A DNA stretch of 64,000 nt from Pelagibacteraceae bacterium AG-422-D23 (GCA_003213615.1 QCMQ01000001.1:241807-305806), one strand, 5' to 3'; positions 26,530-34,986 are shown, counted from the first letter of the stretch. A program made the numbers and translations. The notes: generated from the sequence alone by a model not told the origin.

Positions 26530-26655
26530 ATGCTTGAACCATCAAATAAAGAACACAATTGTTACTATAAATAAATTTAAAAGGAATAAGAAATAAATTA
26601 TTTATACAACTTAAAAGTTAATAATTTATGAAACAAAAAAAGTTAATTTAAACTT

Positions 26656-26961
26656 ATGTCAAAATTAAAATCAGCAATAAGTCTTGTAATTATATTAATT
26701 TTTTTTTCAGGGTGCCAAACTGTTAAAGATAAAACAGATGCCATTGTTGAAAAGGAAAATGAAAAATTAAGTAAATTTCTTGGAAAATCGGCTAGTGAAC
26801 TTCAGATGGAGCTTGGAAAACCAGACGAAGACTTTAAAAATGCTAAAGGCAATTTTGAGTTTGTTTATAATAGCAAAAAATACCTTGTTCCATGTGAACG
26901 TAGGTTTGAAATAAATTCAGAAAATATAGTTGTGGGTTTTGTTTCAAACGGTTGCTTTTAA
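26656..26961 (+). CDS. Small SmpA/OmlA-like lipoprotein
   Basis: Predicted lipoprotein of 101 residues with lipobox FSGC (Cys20). The mature part LGKSASELQMELGKPDEDF followed by a beta-rich segment resembles the SmpA/OmlA/BamE-like fold, in which this helix-turn opens the domain. Two cysteines near the end (CERRF, SNGCF) could form a disulfide. It lies alone between the divergent ABC operon and the permease gene. Function unknown. Confidence 0.7.
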   Translation: MSKLKSAISLVIILIFFSGCQTVKDKTDAIVEKENEKLSKFLGKSASELQMELGKPDEDFKNAKGNFEFVYNSKKYLVPCERRFEINSENIVVGFVSNGCF

Positions 26962-27025
26962 ATTAATTGATTAAAGTAAATCTGCTCATTATAGGTTTTT
27001 TAACTACCAAAATCAGAGTTGTTCT

Positions 27026-27044
27026 AAAACTAATCAGTTTTTTT
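27026..27044 (+). terminator. Weak hairpin with T-tract in the leader of the NCS2 permease gene
   Basis: AAAACT (27026-27031) pairs with AGTTTT (27036-27041) around AATC and is followed by further Ts. AGTT at 27017-27020 can instead pair with AACT at 27028-27031. It may end the lipoprotein transcript or attenuate the permease; the stem is short and AT-rich. Confidence 0.35.
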
Positions 27045-27098
27045 ATATTAATTCATGGCCAATAATGTAACGTCTATTTAGATAACGACGGAGGTTAT

Positions 27099-28421
27099 AT
27101 GGCTTCAAGAAAAAGAAAAGCGGGCTCTACAAACAGTCCAGACAAGAAACTTCCATTAAATAAATCCATACCTTTAGGAATTCAGCATGTACTAGCAATG
27201 TTTGCTGGTAATATTACTGTTCCTATTATTGTGGCTGGAGTTTTTGGTCAAACGCCTGAACAAAAAATATTTTTGATACAAATGGCTTTGTTTGTAGCAG
27301 GAGTTGCAACAATTATACAAACTGTTGGATACAAAGAAATCGGTGCAAGACTTCCTATTGTTCAAGGAACAAGTTTTGCATTTATACCTATTATGCTACC
27401 ATTTAAAGCAGCAGGATTAGGTGCAGTATTTACAGCAGCTTTCATTGGAGGAATTTTTCAAATTTTTATTGGAAAAGTTTTAAAACCAATAAGACACCTA
27501 TTTCCACCATTAGTCACTGGTATAGTTGTACTAATGATTGGATTTAGTTTGCTTAAAGTTGGTTTTATGTATGCTGGTGGTGGTGGATGGTTAATGAACA
27601 ATAAACCTGAAATCTTTGCAAATGCAAATCACTTAACGGTTGCCGCTTCAGTGTTTTTAGTTGCTATCTTTTTCAATCTTAGAGGAAAAGGAATGGCTTC
27701 TGCAGCCTCAATTTTGATTGGAATAGTAGCTGGCTTCATAGTAGCAGCAGCATTAGGGATGGTTAACTACGGCAAAATTGCATCTGCAGCATGGTTTGCA
27801 TTTCCAATGCCACTTCAATATGGAATCGATTTTGTACCTGGTGCAATAATTCTAATGTTGTTTATGTCAGTTGTTACAACAATTGAAACAATTGGAGACA
27901 TAAGTGCAACGACTATGGGTGGTGCTAAACGAGAAGCAACGGATAAAGAAATATCAGGTGGAATTATGGCAGATGGTGTTGGTACTGCATTTGGTGCAAT
28001 ATTTAATGCGATGCCAAATACATCTTATTCGCAAAATGCTGGACTAGTTGCGTTTACAGGAGTTGTAAGTAGACACGTTGGAACTATAGCTGGAATAGCT
28101 TTGGTTCTTATGGGATTATTTCCAAAATTAGGTGGAATAATTGCAGCAATGCCAGAGTCTGTGATAGGTGGAGCAGCAATTATTATGTTTGGAATGATTG
28201 TAGCTGCTGGTATTAAATTGATTTCAAGGGCAGAAATGGATCAAAGAAATTTATTAATCTTAGCTCTTTCTTTGTCTTTTGGAATTGGGATGTCATTGTT
28301 ACCAGACTTTGTGAAAAACATTCCAGATTTTGGAATAAGTTTAAAACTACTGTTAACAACTGGACTTATACCTGCTGGATTATTAGCATTTGCTTTGAAT
28401 GCTATAATGGCAAAAAAATAA
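27099..28421 (+). CDS. NCS2-family xanthine/urate permease
   Basis: Inner-membrane nucleobase symporter of 440 residues with the 14-helix pattern of the family. The transport-site segment reads NTSYSQNAGLVAFTG: glutamine before the N-x-G motif is usual in xanthine/urate carriers, while uracil carriers have glutamate there. The helix-8 motif VTTIETIGDISA is also present. The start has an unusually good GGAGG (27090-27094). Its position beside the xanthine-to-glyoxylate pathway fits purine uptake. The exact substrate (xanthine or urate) is inferred. Confidence 0.92.
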   Translation: MASRKRKAGSTNSPDKKLPLNKSIPLGIQHVLAMFAGNITVPIIVAGVFGQTPEQKIFLIQMALFVAGVATIIQTVGYKEIGARLPIVQGTSFAFIPIMLPFKAAGLGAVFTAAFIGGIFQIFIGKVLKPIRHLFPPLVTGIVVLMIGFSLLKVGFMYAGGGGWLMNNKPEIFANANHLTVAASVFLVAIFFNLRGKGMASAASILIGIVAGFIVAAALGMVNYGKIASAAWFAFPMPLQYGIDFVPGAIILMLFMSVVTTIETIGDISATTMGGAKREATDKEISGGIMADGVGTAFGAIFNAMPNTSYSQNAGLVAFTGVVSRHVGTIAGIALVLMGLFPKLGGIIAAMPESVIGGAAIIMFGMIVAAGIKLISRAEMDQRNLLILALSLSFGIGMSLLPDFVKNIPDFGISLKLLLTTGLIPAGLLAFALNAIMAKK

Positions 28422-28431
28422 TTAATTCAAA

Positions 28432-28455
28432 CTTGTGGGGAGAAATCCCCACAAG
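28432..28455. terminator. GC-rich hairpin between convergent permease and hsp20 genes
   Basis: A perfect nine-base-pair stem, CTTGTGGGG (28432-28440) with CCCCACAAG (28447-28455), has the loop AGAAAT. On the minus strand it is followed by a T-rich stretch, on the plus strand by CAAGGTTT, so it is more convincing as the hsp20 terminator than as the permease terminator. Confidence 0.65.
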
Positions 28456-28468
28456 CAAGGTTTAAGAC

Positions 28469-28915
28469 TTATTTAATTTCAATAAGCTTCTTTTTTTTAT
28501 GTTCTGGAATTATTCTTTCACAAGATATTGTTAAAAGACCATCTTTAAGTTCAGCACCATTAACTTTTACATCATCAGCAATAGTGAATGATCTTGCAAA
28601 TTGTCTTTGAGAAATACCTTTATGAATAATTTCTCCATTAACATCACTGTCTTCAGACTTATTAACTTGTTTTGTTCTTACTGTTAATAAATTTTCCTCG
28701 AACTCAACCTCAACGTCTTTTTTGCTAAAGCCAGCCAATGCTACTTCGATTGCATAGTTGTCTTTACCTGTCTTTCGGATGTTGTAGGGTGGATAATTTG
28801 ATTGCATTGTCAAATTCCCATTTCCCAACATATTTTCAAATTGGTCGAACATGTCATCAAAACCAATTGAAAAAGGTCTAAGTGAGTTAAATATAGATAG
28901 ATCCTTACTTGTCAT
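28469..28915 (-). CDS. hsp20: Small heat-shock protein (Hsp20/IbpA type)
   Basis: ATP-independent holdase chaperone of 148 residues. The alpha-crystallin domain runs from about YPPYNIRKTG to near the end, with the conserved VEVALAGFSKKDVEVEFEENLLTV block and the ISQRQFARSFTI segment. The upstream region has a sigma-32-type promoter and a hairpin that would mask the AAGGAG ribosome-binding site, both pointing to heat induction. The gene appears monocistronic. Confidence 0.96.
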   Translation of the reverse strand: MTSKDLSIFNSLRPFSIGFDDMFDQFENMLGNGNLTMQSNYPPYNIRKTGKDNYAIEVALAGFSKKDVEVEFEENLLTVRTKQVNKSEDSDVNGEIIHKGISQRQFARSFTIADDVKVNGAELKDGLLTISCERIIPEHKKKKLIEIK

Positions 28916-28921
28916 AATATT

Positions 28922-28938
28922 CTCCTTTGTTAAGCAAG
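28922..28938 (-). promoter_or_regulatory. ROSE-like RNA thermometer hairpin over the hsp20 ribosome-binding site
   Basis: On the minus strand CTTGCTT (28938-28932) faces AAGGAG (28927-28922) across an AACA loop. Pairing is U-A, U-A, C-G, G-G mismatch, U-A, U-G, matching the UUGCU-to-Shine-Dalgarno arrangement of ROSE elements. A second, stronger hairpin (GTAAGTCGCC with GGGGCTTAC) lies just upstream in the 5' leader. Confidence 0.5.
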
Positions 28939-28977
28939 TTTATTTTTGTAAGCCCCATTAGGCGACTTACTAAATTT

Positions 28978-29005
28978 ATATGGTAATTAATTTGTTTTTT
29001 TCAAG
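28978..29005 (-). promoter_or_regulatory. Heat-shock (RpoH-type) promoter of hsp20
   Basis: On the minus strand CTTGAA (29005-29000), 16 bases, then CCATAT (28983-28978). The groS gene has CTTGAA and CTATAT at the same 16-base spacing, matching the alphaproteobacterial RpoH consensus. Confidence 0.6.
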
Positions 29006-29017
29006 ATTTAAAATGTA

Positions 29018-31093
29018 CTAAATTTTTTTAGAAATCTTTAATGCAAATGCATAGTCAATAGCAATTTCTTCTATTGCCCCGTCTCTTCCAGATTTTCCAC
29101 CATGACCAGCATTCATTTCGGTTTTTAAAAGAAGTAAATTATTATCTGTTTTATAGTCTCTAAGTTTTGCTGTGAACTTTGCAGGTTCATCAAATAAAAC
29201 TCTATTATCACTCAAACTTGTTGTAATAAAAATATGTGGATAATCTATTTTTTTAATATTGTTGTAGGGCGCATATGAAAAAATATAATCAAAGTGTTCT
29301 TTATTCTCTTTTGCATTTCCAAATTCGTCAAATTCTCCCACAGTTAAAGGTAAAGAATGATCAAGATTTGTTGTTAAAGAATCTACAAAAGGAACAGCCA
29401 TAATAATTCCTAAAAATAATTCAGGAGATTGATTGACAACAGCTCCCATTAATAATCCTCCAGCTGATCCACCCATTCCAATAATATTTCCTTTTGACGT
29501 ATAATTCTTTTCAATCAAATATTTTGCTGCGTAAATATAATCTTCAAAAGTATTTTTTTTGTTGGTTAATTTTCCCTCTTTCCACCACTTCATACCTTTT
29601 TCCATACCACCTCTGATATGGGCTGTGGCCCAAATTATATCTCTATTGATAAGACTTAATCTTGTAGAGGAAAAACTTGGGGACATAGAATTTCCATAAG
29701 ATCCATATCCATATAATAAAACATTTGCAGCCCCATCAATTTTTGTTTTTTTGTGTCTTGTGATTGTTAATGGAACCATTCTCCCATCATGAGATTTAAA
29801 CTCAACTCTCTCAACAATATAATCATCTTTATTATGACCAGAGGGGATTTCTTGTTCTTTAACAAGTTCTTTAGATTTTTTTGCTAGATTATATTTAAAT
29901 ACTCTAGAAGGGGTTTTGGGTGATGAGTATCCTAAATAAACTTCATCAGTATTTCTATCTTTTTGAGTTAAGCTCACTCCTGGAACATAAACAGATTCAT
30001 CAGAAAAAATTAATTCTTCTTCTATATTTGTAGAAATATTTTTAACAAATAATTTATCTAGTGCGTCTGATGTTTCACCACGAATAATCCAATTTTTAAG
30101 AAATGTTAATCCACCAATTAAAACCTCATCTTTTGCTGGAATATATGTTTTCCAATTTTGATTTTCTAAATTGTCACAAATATCGATTTTAAAGTCTTCA
30201 GCATTTTTATTTGTATGATTATAAAATTTACCATCCCATGAATTAACAGAATATAAAACACCTCTTTCTCTTTTGATAATAAGTTTTGGTGATGGATTTA
30301 ATTCATCTGATTTAAAGTAATATTGCTCTGAGGTATTATGGTCAGAAGTATTTATAAAAAAATATTTTTCATCTGAGCTTTTCCCAATTCCCACTGTAAA
30401 AGCCTCACTTTTCTCCTCGAATATTAATTCATCTTTGCCATCAAAATCTCCTATTTTGTGCCTGTATATTGTTCTTGCTCTATGATTTTCATCAAGTTTA
30501 GAATAAAAAATATATTTATCATCTAAACTAAATGTTATTCCCCCTGATGTTTCTGTAATTTCTTTTGAAATTATTTTGTTAGTTTTTATATCTCTTAAAT
30601 AAATTGTATAATATTCAGAACCCTTAAGATCTAAAGAGTAACCAAGATATTTATCATTATTGCTTACTTCTAAATCTCCAACCCCAAAATATTCAGTTTT
30701 AAGTTTTTCTTTTTCTTTATCTCCATTCCATATTTCCTCAATATTTTTTGAACCAATTTTTTTTCTAAGTTTTATAGAATAATTTCCTTTTGTTGTAGTT
30801 TTTGTCCAATACTCATATGTATGATCTTTATAAGGCAAAGACTCATCATCTAATTTTATTCTTCCTTTAATTTCTTCAAACAATTTTTTTTGAATATCTT
30901 TAGTATCCTTTAGGTGATAATCGGTATATGCATTTTCTTCTTCTAAATATTTTTTAACTTCCGAGTCTAGTTTTGATTTATCTTTTAGAACTTCTAAAAT
31001 ATTTTTTTGATGTATCCAGCTATAATTATCTTCCCACTCTATATTGTGACAAGATTTTATCTCTAGTTTTTTTTTAAGTTGTGGTACTTTCAT
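29018..31093 (-). CDS. ptrB: Oligopeptidase B (prolyl oligopeptidase family, S9A)
   Basis: Cytoplasmic serine peptidase of 691 residues that degrades short peptides, for oligopeptidase B after basic residues. An N-terminal beta-propeller (starting near WEDNYSWIHQ) is followed by the hydrolase domain with YGYGSYGNSMSPSFS, HIRGGMEKGMKWW and the nucleophile motif GMGGSAGGLLMG; the catalytic histidine region is NAGHGGKSGR. No signal peptide. The 5' end lies 15 bases from the divergent J-domain protein start. Confidence 0.93.
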   Translation of the reverse strand: MKVPQLKKKLEIKSCHNIEWEDNYSWIHQKNILEVLKDKSKLDSEVKKYLEEENAYTDYHLKDTKDIQKKLFEEIKGRIKLDDESLPYKDHTYEYWTKTTTKGNYSIKLRKKIGSKNIEEIWNGDKEKEKLKTEYFGVGDLEVSNNDKYLGYSLDLKGSEYYTIYLRDIKTNKIISKEITETSGGITFSLDDKYIFYSKLDENHRARTIYRHKIGDFDGKDELIFEEKSEAFTVGIGKSSDEKYFFINTSDHNTSEQYYFKSDELNPSPKLIIKRERGVLYSVNSWDGKFYNHTNKNAEDFKIDICDNLENQNWKTYIPAKDEVLIGGLTFLKNWIIRGETSDALDKLFVKNISTNIEEELIFSDESVYVPGVSLTQKDRNTDEVYLGYSSPKTPSRVFKYNLAKKSKELVKEQEIPSGHNKDDYIVERVEFKSHDGRMVPLTITRHKKTKIDGAANVLLYGYGSYGNSMSPSFSSTRLSLINRDIIWATAHIRGGMEKGMKWWKEGKLTNKKNTFEDYIYAAKYLIEKNYTSKGNIIGMGGSAGGLLMGAVVNQSPELFLGIIMAVPFVDSLTTNLDHSLPLTVGEFDEFGNAKENKEHFDYIFSYAPYNNIKKIDYPHIFITTSLSDNRVLFDEPAKFTAKLRDYKTDNNLLLLKTEMNAGHGGKSGRDGAIEEIAIDYAFALKISKKI

Positions 31094-31108
31094 TTTTATA
31101 GGAAATAT

Positions 31109-31612
31109 ATGAATATTATAATTTATACAGTATTAATTTTAGCAGGTTTATATTTTTTACTAAGATATTTAACTGGAGTTGCATCAAAAAAAATATCCAA
31201 GGGACTAAGAGTTTTATTATTTCTAATATTGGCTGTTTTTGCAGTATTATTTGCAATAGGTGGAAAAGTTTTATTAACTCTACCTCTCACGCTTGCAAGT
31301 TTAGCGCTTTTAAAATTAAAGGGTCTTTCCATTTTTCAATTAATTTCTCTATATAGATTAATCCAAACTTTAAGAAATTCTGGAAGATTTTCTTTTAACA
31401 ATCAAAATCCCTCGAATTTAAGTACGATGTCAACTCAAGAAGCATATAGAATTTTAAATTTAAATCCTTCAAAAAACCTAACAAAAGAAGAAGTAAATAA
31501 AGCATACATTAAAATTCAAAAAAAAATACATCCAGATATTTCTCCAGAAACATCAAGACTGTCTTCTTTGGTAAATGAAGCAAAAGAAATTGTTTTAAGA
31601 GACATAGGTTAA
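31109..31612 (+). CDS. Membrane-anchored J-domain protein (TIM14/DnaJ-like)
   Basis: A 167-residue protein with two to three hydrophobic segments in the first 80 residues and a C-terminal J-domain, STQEAYRILNLNP to the end, with the HPD motif at residues 141-143. J-domains stimulate Hsp70 ATPase; a C-terminal J-domain behind membrane helices resembles mitochondrial Tim14/Pam18 and its alphaproteobacterial relatives. The start is the ATG at 31109 with AGGA upstream; an earlier in-frame TTG at 31079 would overlap the ptrB start and has no ribosome-binding site. Confidence 0.87.
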   Translation: MNIIIYTVLILAGLYFLLRYLTGVASKKISKGLRVLLFLILAVFAVLFAIGGKVLLTLPLTLASLALLKLKGLSIFQLISLYRLIQTLRNSGRFSFNNQNPSNLSTMSTQEAYRILNLNPSKNLTKEEVNKAYIKIQKKIHPDISPETSRLSSLVNEAKEIVLRDIG

Positions 31613-31657
31613 ATTATTTAATCTTTACTAAATTTAATTTTTATATAAATTTTAAGT

Positions 31658-32542
31658 ATGAATAATATTAAAGGGATATACGCTGCATCAATGTCAGTAT
31701 TAAATGAAAACCTGACATTAAATATTGATAAAACAATAGACCATGCAGAGATGGTTATTGACCAAGGTTGTCATGGTGCTGCAATCTTTGGAAGTACTGG
31801 GCAGGCACAACTTATTCCTATTTCAGAAAAAATTAATTTATTAAATAAACTTGCTACAAATAAATACAAAGATAAATATTTAATTGGAACTGGCCTTAAT
31901 TCATTAGGAGATACAATAAATATAATGAGAGTAGCCAAATCATTAAATTTTGAAAAATTCTTAATTATGCCTCCTGCTTATTATTTGTATGGAGACAATG
32001 AAGTAATTGATTTTTATAGCAAAATCGTTGAGGCAATTCCTGAAAGTAAAATTATTCTTTATAATTTTGAAAAATTATGTGGATATAAATTTAGTGTAGA
32101 ATGTGTCAAAGAACTTGTAAAACGATTTCCAAATCAAATAGTTGGAGTAAAAGATAGTTCTTATAATCTTTTTGAAAATTTAAAGTTAGACAATTTTTCT
32201 GTTATGCCTGGCTCTGAGTCAAAGTTGCTAAAAGGACTCGAGGTGGGTTGCTCGGGCATAATTACAGCTACTTGCAATGCTACAGCAGTATTGGCAAGAA
32301 AAGTTTATGATGATTTTAGCAATGGTACACCCCAAACAGTTAACGAAAAACTTTGTGAAGTTAGAGGGGAGTTTGAAAAGTATAATCTTATCTCTGGGCT
32401 TCATACTTTTTATAAAAAAAAGGAAAGTATATACGAAAATTTATTACCTCCTTTAAGAGTTTTAGACGCTAAAAGTGAAAAAGAACTGATTAACAATTTA
32501 GAAAAACTTAAGTTTTCAATTAAATCTTTAATGGCAGCATAA
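31658..32542 (+). CDS. DapA-family (N-acetylneuraminate lyase/dihydrodipicolinate synthase) aldolase of unknown substrate
   Basis: Class I aldolase fold, 294 residues. The Schiff-base lysine is in IVGVKDSS (Lys165) and the conserved tyrosine is Tyr135 in ILYNFEK. The carboxylate-binding motif reads FGSTGQA where DapA has GTTGE, and YNFEK replaces YNVP/YNIP, so it is unlikely to be the lysine-pathway DapA. Related enzymes use pyruvate or make it in sugar-acid or hydroxyproline breakdown. It sits 2 bases ahead of cfa, which gives no metabolic hint. Confidence 0.83.
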   Translation: MNNIKGIYAASMSVLNENLTLNIDKTIDHAEMVIDQGCHGAAIFGSTGQAQLIPISEKINLLNKLATNKYKDKYLIGTGLNSLGDTINIMRVAKSLNFEKFLIMPPAYYLYGDNEVIDFYSKIVEAIPESKIILYNFEKLCGYKFSVECVKELVKRFPNQIVGVKDSSYNLFENLKLDNFSVMPGSESKLLKGLEVGCSGIITATCNATAVLARKVYDDFSNGTPQTVNEKLCEVRGEFEKYNLISGLHTFYKKKESIYENLLPPLRVLDAKSEKELINNLEKLKFSIKSLMAA

Positions 32543-32543
32543 A

Positions 32544-33734
32544 ATGCAATTAGCAAGATTCCTAAACAGTGTTTTTAAGAAAGATGGATTTATATTAGTT
32601 GATGCTAATTCTAAAAATTATATTATTGGAAATCCAAAAAGTAACAATCCTATTAAAGTTAAAATTTTAAACAAAAATCTTCATTATAAGCTGTTATTTC
32701 ATCCAGATCTTTATTTTGGAGAAGCTTATACGGATGGTGATATAGTTATTGAAAATGGAAGTCTTACTGATTTTCTAGATTTATCATTAATGAATTTTGG
32801 AAGAGGGGATTTAAATTTTTTTAGTTATTTAATCAATAGATTGAGGGGTTCTTATAGATACTTAACTAATTTTAATTTTATTAAAAAATCAAAAATGAAT
32901 GTTTCGCATCACTACGATATCTCAGATGATCTTTATGACTTGTTTCTAGATCCTAAAAGACAATACTCTTGTGCTTATTTTAAAAGCGAGACCGATAGTT
33001 TAGAAACTGCACAAAACAACAAAATTCAACATATAATTAAAAAATTAAATATAAAACCAAATCAAAAGGTCTTAGATATAGGATGTGGATGGGGTTCACT
33101 AGCAATAGATATTGCTAAAAGTGCAAATTGTGAAGTTACAGGAATAACACTCTCAGAAAACCAATTTAATTATTGCAAAAAAAAAGCTAGGGAACTTAAT
33201 TTAGAAAATCAATTAAATTTTAAATTAATGGATTATCGAGAACTTAATGAAAAGTTTGACAGAATAGTTAGTGTTGGAATGTTTGAACATGTTGGTAGAA
33301 AATTTTATAAAAAATTTTTTTCACAAGTTGAAAAATTATTAAAAGATGATGGAGTATCTTTAATTCATACTATTGGATCTGTAAATCCACCAAGGGATCC
33401 ACACCCTTGGATTACTAAGTATATATTCCCAGGTGGTTACACTCCAAGCTTGAGTGAAGTTACAACACCAATAGAAAAAGCAGGTTTAATCGTTGCAGAT
33501 ATTGAGGTTTTGAGGATGCATTATTCGCATACCCTAAGACATTGGAAAGAAAATTGCCTTAAAAATAAAGAGAAAATAATTCAAATGTTTGACGAAAGAT
33601 TTTTCAGAATGTGGGAATTTTATCTTGCTGGTTGTGAGATGGCATTTAAATGGGGTGATCAAGTTGTATATCAATTTCAATTAACAAAAGATTATTCATC
33701 AACTCCAGTTACAAGAGACTATATTTATCAATAA
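32544..33734 (+). CDS. cfa: Cyclopropane-fatty-acyl-phospholipid synthase family methyltransferase
   Basis: SAM-dependent enzyme that adds a methylene to unsaturated acyl chains of membrane lipids. The 396-residue protein has the family's N-terminal lipid-binding region (GEAYTDGDIVIENGSL), NVSHHYDISDDLYDLFL, the YSCAYF segment, the SAM loop LDIGCGWGSLA, and the C-terminal RMWEFYLAGCEMAFKWG and VVYQFQL blocks. Its product SAH is the substrate of AhcY. Close relatives include other fatty-acid methyltransferases, so the exact modification is not certain. Confidence 0.92.
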   Translation: MQLARFLNSVFKKDGFILVDANSKNYIIGNPKSNNPIKVKILNKNLHYKLLFHPDLYFGEAYTDGDIVIENGSLTDFLDLSLMNFGRGDLNFFSYLINRLRGSYRYLTNFNFIKKSKMNVSHHYDISDDLYDLFLDPKRQYSCAYFKSETDSLETAQNNKIQHIIKKLNIKPNQKVLDIGCGWGSLAIDIAKSANCEVTGITLSENQFNYCKKKARELNLENQLNFKLMDYRELNEKFDRIVSVGMFEHVGRKFYKKFFSQVEKLLKDDGVSLIHTIGSVNPPRDPHPWITKYIFPGGYTPSLSEVTTPIEKAGLIVADIEVLRMHYSHTLRHWKENCLKNKEKIIQMFDERFFRMWEFYLAGCEMAFKWGDQVVYQFQLTKDYSSTPVTRDYIYQ

Positions 33735-33762
33735 ATTATTGATAGATATTAATTTCCTTATA

Positions 33763-34956
33763 ATGAAAAAAAAGAAAAAAAAGTTAAAAAAAAACGTTTC
33801 TAAAAACAAAAATAAACGAAAAACTAAAAAAACTTTTAAAAAATCAAAAAAAAGAAATGTAAAAAAAACAAAAGTTAAACGGAAAAAAACTCCAAAAAAA
33901 AGTAAAATTAAAAAAACAAAAAAAGTAATAAAAAAATTTAAATCAATTAAACCAAAGCAAACAGGTTTTCTTTTAAAGTTAATAAATTTTCAAAATTCTT
34001 TAAAACCCGAAATAAAGTTTAAAATAAATTTAGGTTTTGAAAAATATATTCAAGCATTTTTTGACAAAATAGCAGATACAATTTCTCAATACAGAGTGCT
34101 TAAAAAGGATGAAGCAAGAAGGTTAAAATTAGAAAAACAAGAAAAAGAGAGATTAGAAAAGATTGAAATTGCAAAAGAAAAACAAAAAGAGGCTGAATTA
34201 AAGGTCAAATTAAAAGAACAGGCTCTAAAAGATGAAATTAGGTTAGAAAAACAAAGAACAAAAGAAATAAAATTATTTTTAAGAAAAGAACAAGCTCTTT
34301 TAAGAATTGAACAAGCTGAAAAACAAAAGCAATTTTTACAACAATTAAAATTAGATAAGCAAATTGAGAAATTTAGAGTTAGAGAAGTAAAAGAATTAGA
34401 AAAATTAGAAAAAATTTCCTTAAGAGAAAAGAGAGAGGATTATGCCGGCTTACAACAAAGAATAGAAAAACTAAAAGAAAAATATCGAATTATTAGAGAT
34501 CAAAAAATTAGGGAAAGAGTAGAGGCTTTAGGAGTAAAAATTCAAGGAGACGAAGATAGAGAAACACTTCTACAAAAAGAAAAAGAATATACTTTAGCTA
34601 GACAAAAAATTGAGTTTGCTCTCGAAAGTTTTTACAGAAGTGCTAGTAGCTTAGTATTTCAATTAAACAAAAGACACATAACAAGGCATATGTCTATCTT
34701 CAGATGTATAGACAGAAGGTTCGAAACTGGAGAAATATTTGTTAAGTGGGATGAAGCTTCAGATGATGAATGGCTTTTGTTAATTTATATAAAAAATAAT
34801 TCACCTGATGAAGGAATAGTTATTGAAGATAAAACTAACCCAGAAAAAAATATTTCTCATGAATTTAAAAATAATGAAATATTTAAGGCTTCAGATACTA
34901 TGGTTGACGCACTTACTCAATTAATCGGAAGAAAAAGAGCCAAAAATATCAATTAA
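33763..34956 (+). CDS. Polybasic coiled-coil protein of unknown function
   Basis: I do not recognise this as a named family. Residues 1-70 are an extreme Lys/Arg tract (KKKKKKLKKN, KRKTKKTFKK), resembling histone H1-like or ribosome-binding tails. Residues about 110-270 are a charged heptad-rich coiled coil (repeats such as RLKLEKQEKERLEKIE). The last 110 residues form a compact domain with hydrophobic blocks (SSLVFQLNKRHITRHMS, DDEWLLLIYIKNN, MVDALTQLIGRKR). No signal peptide or membrane helix. I start it at ATG 33763; an in-frame TTG at 33739 would add eight hydrophobic residues. It follows cfa by 28 bases. Confidence 0.8.
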   Translation: MKKKKKKLKKNVSKNKNKRKTKKTFKKSKKRNVKKTKVKRKKTPKKSKIKKTKKVIKKFKSIKPKQTGFLLKLINFQNSLKPEIKFKINLGFEKYIQAFFDKIADTISQYRVLKKDEARRLKLEKQEKERLEKIEIAKEKQKEAELKVKLKEQALKDEIRLEKQRTKEIKLFLRKEQALLRIEQAEKQKQFLQQLKLDKQIEKFRVREVKELEKLEKISLREKREDYAGLQQRIEKLKEKYRIIRDQKIRERVEALGVKIQGDEDRETLLQKEKEYTLARQKIEFALESFYRSASSLVFQLNKRHITRHMSIFRCIDRRFETGEIFVKWDEASDDEWLLLIYIKNNSPDEGIVIEDKTNPEKNISHEFKNNEIFKASDTMVDALTQLIGRKRAKNIN

Positions 34957-34986
34957 ATTATCTTAAATTATTAAGTATCATTTAAA

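Noticed and set aside
28432..28455. GC-rich palindrome as a repeat or mobile-element end
   Set aside because: It occurs once, between two convergent genes, and fits a terminator.
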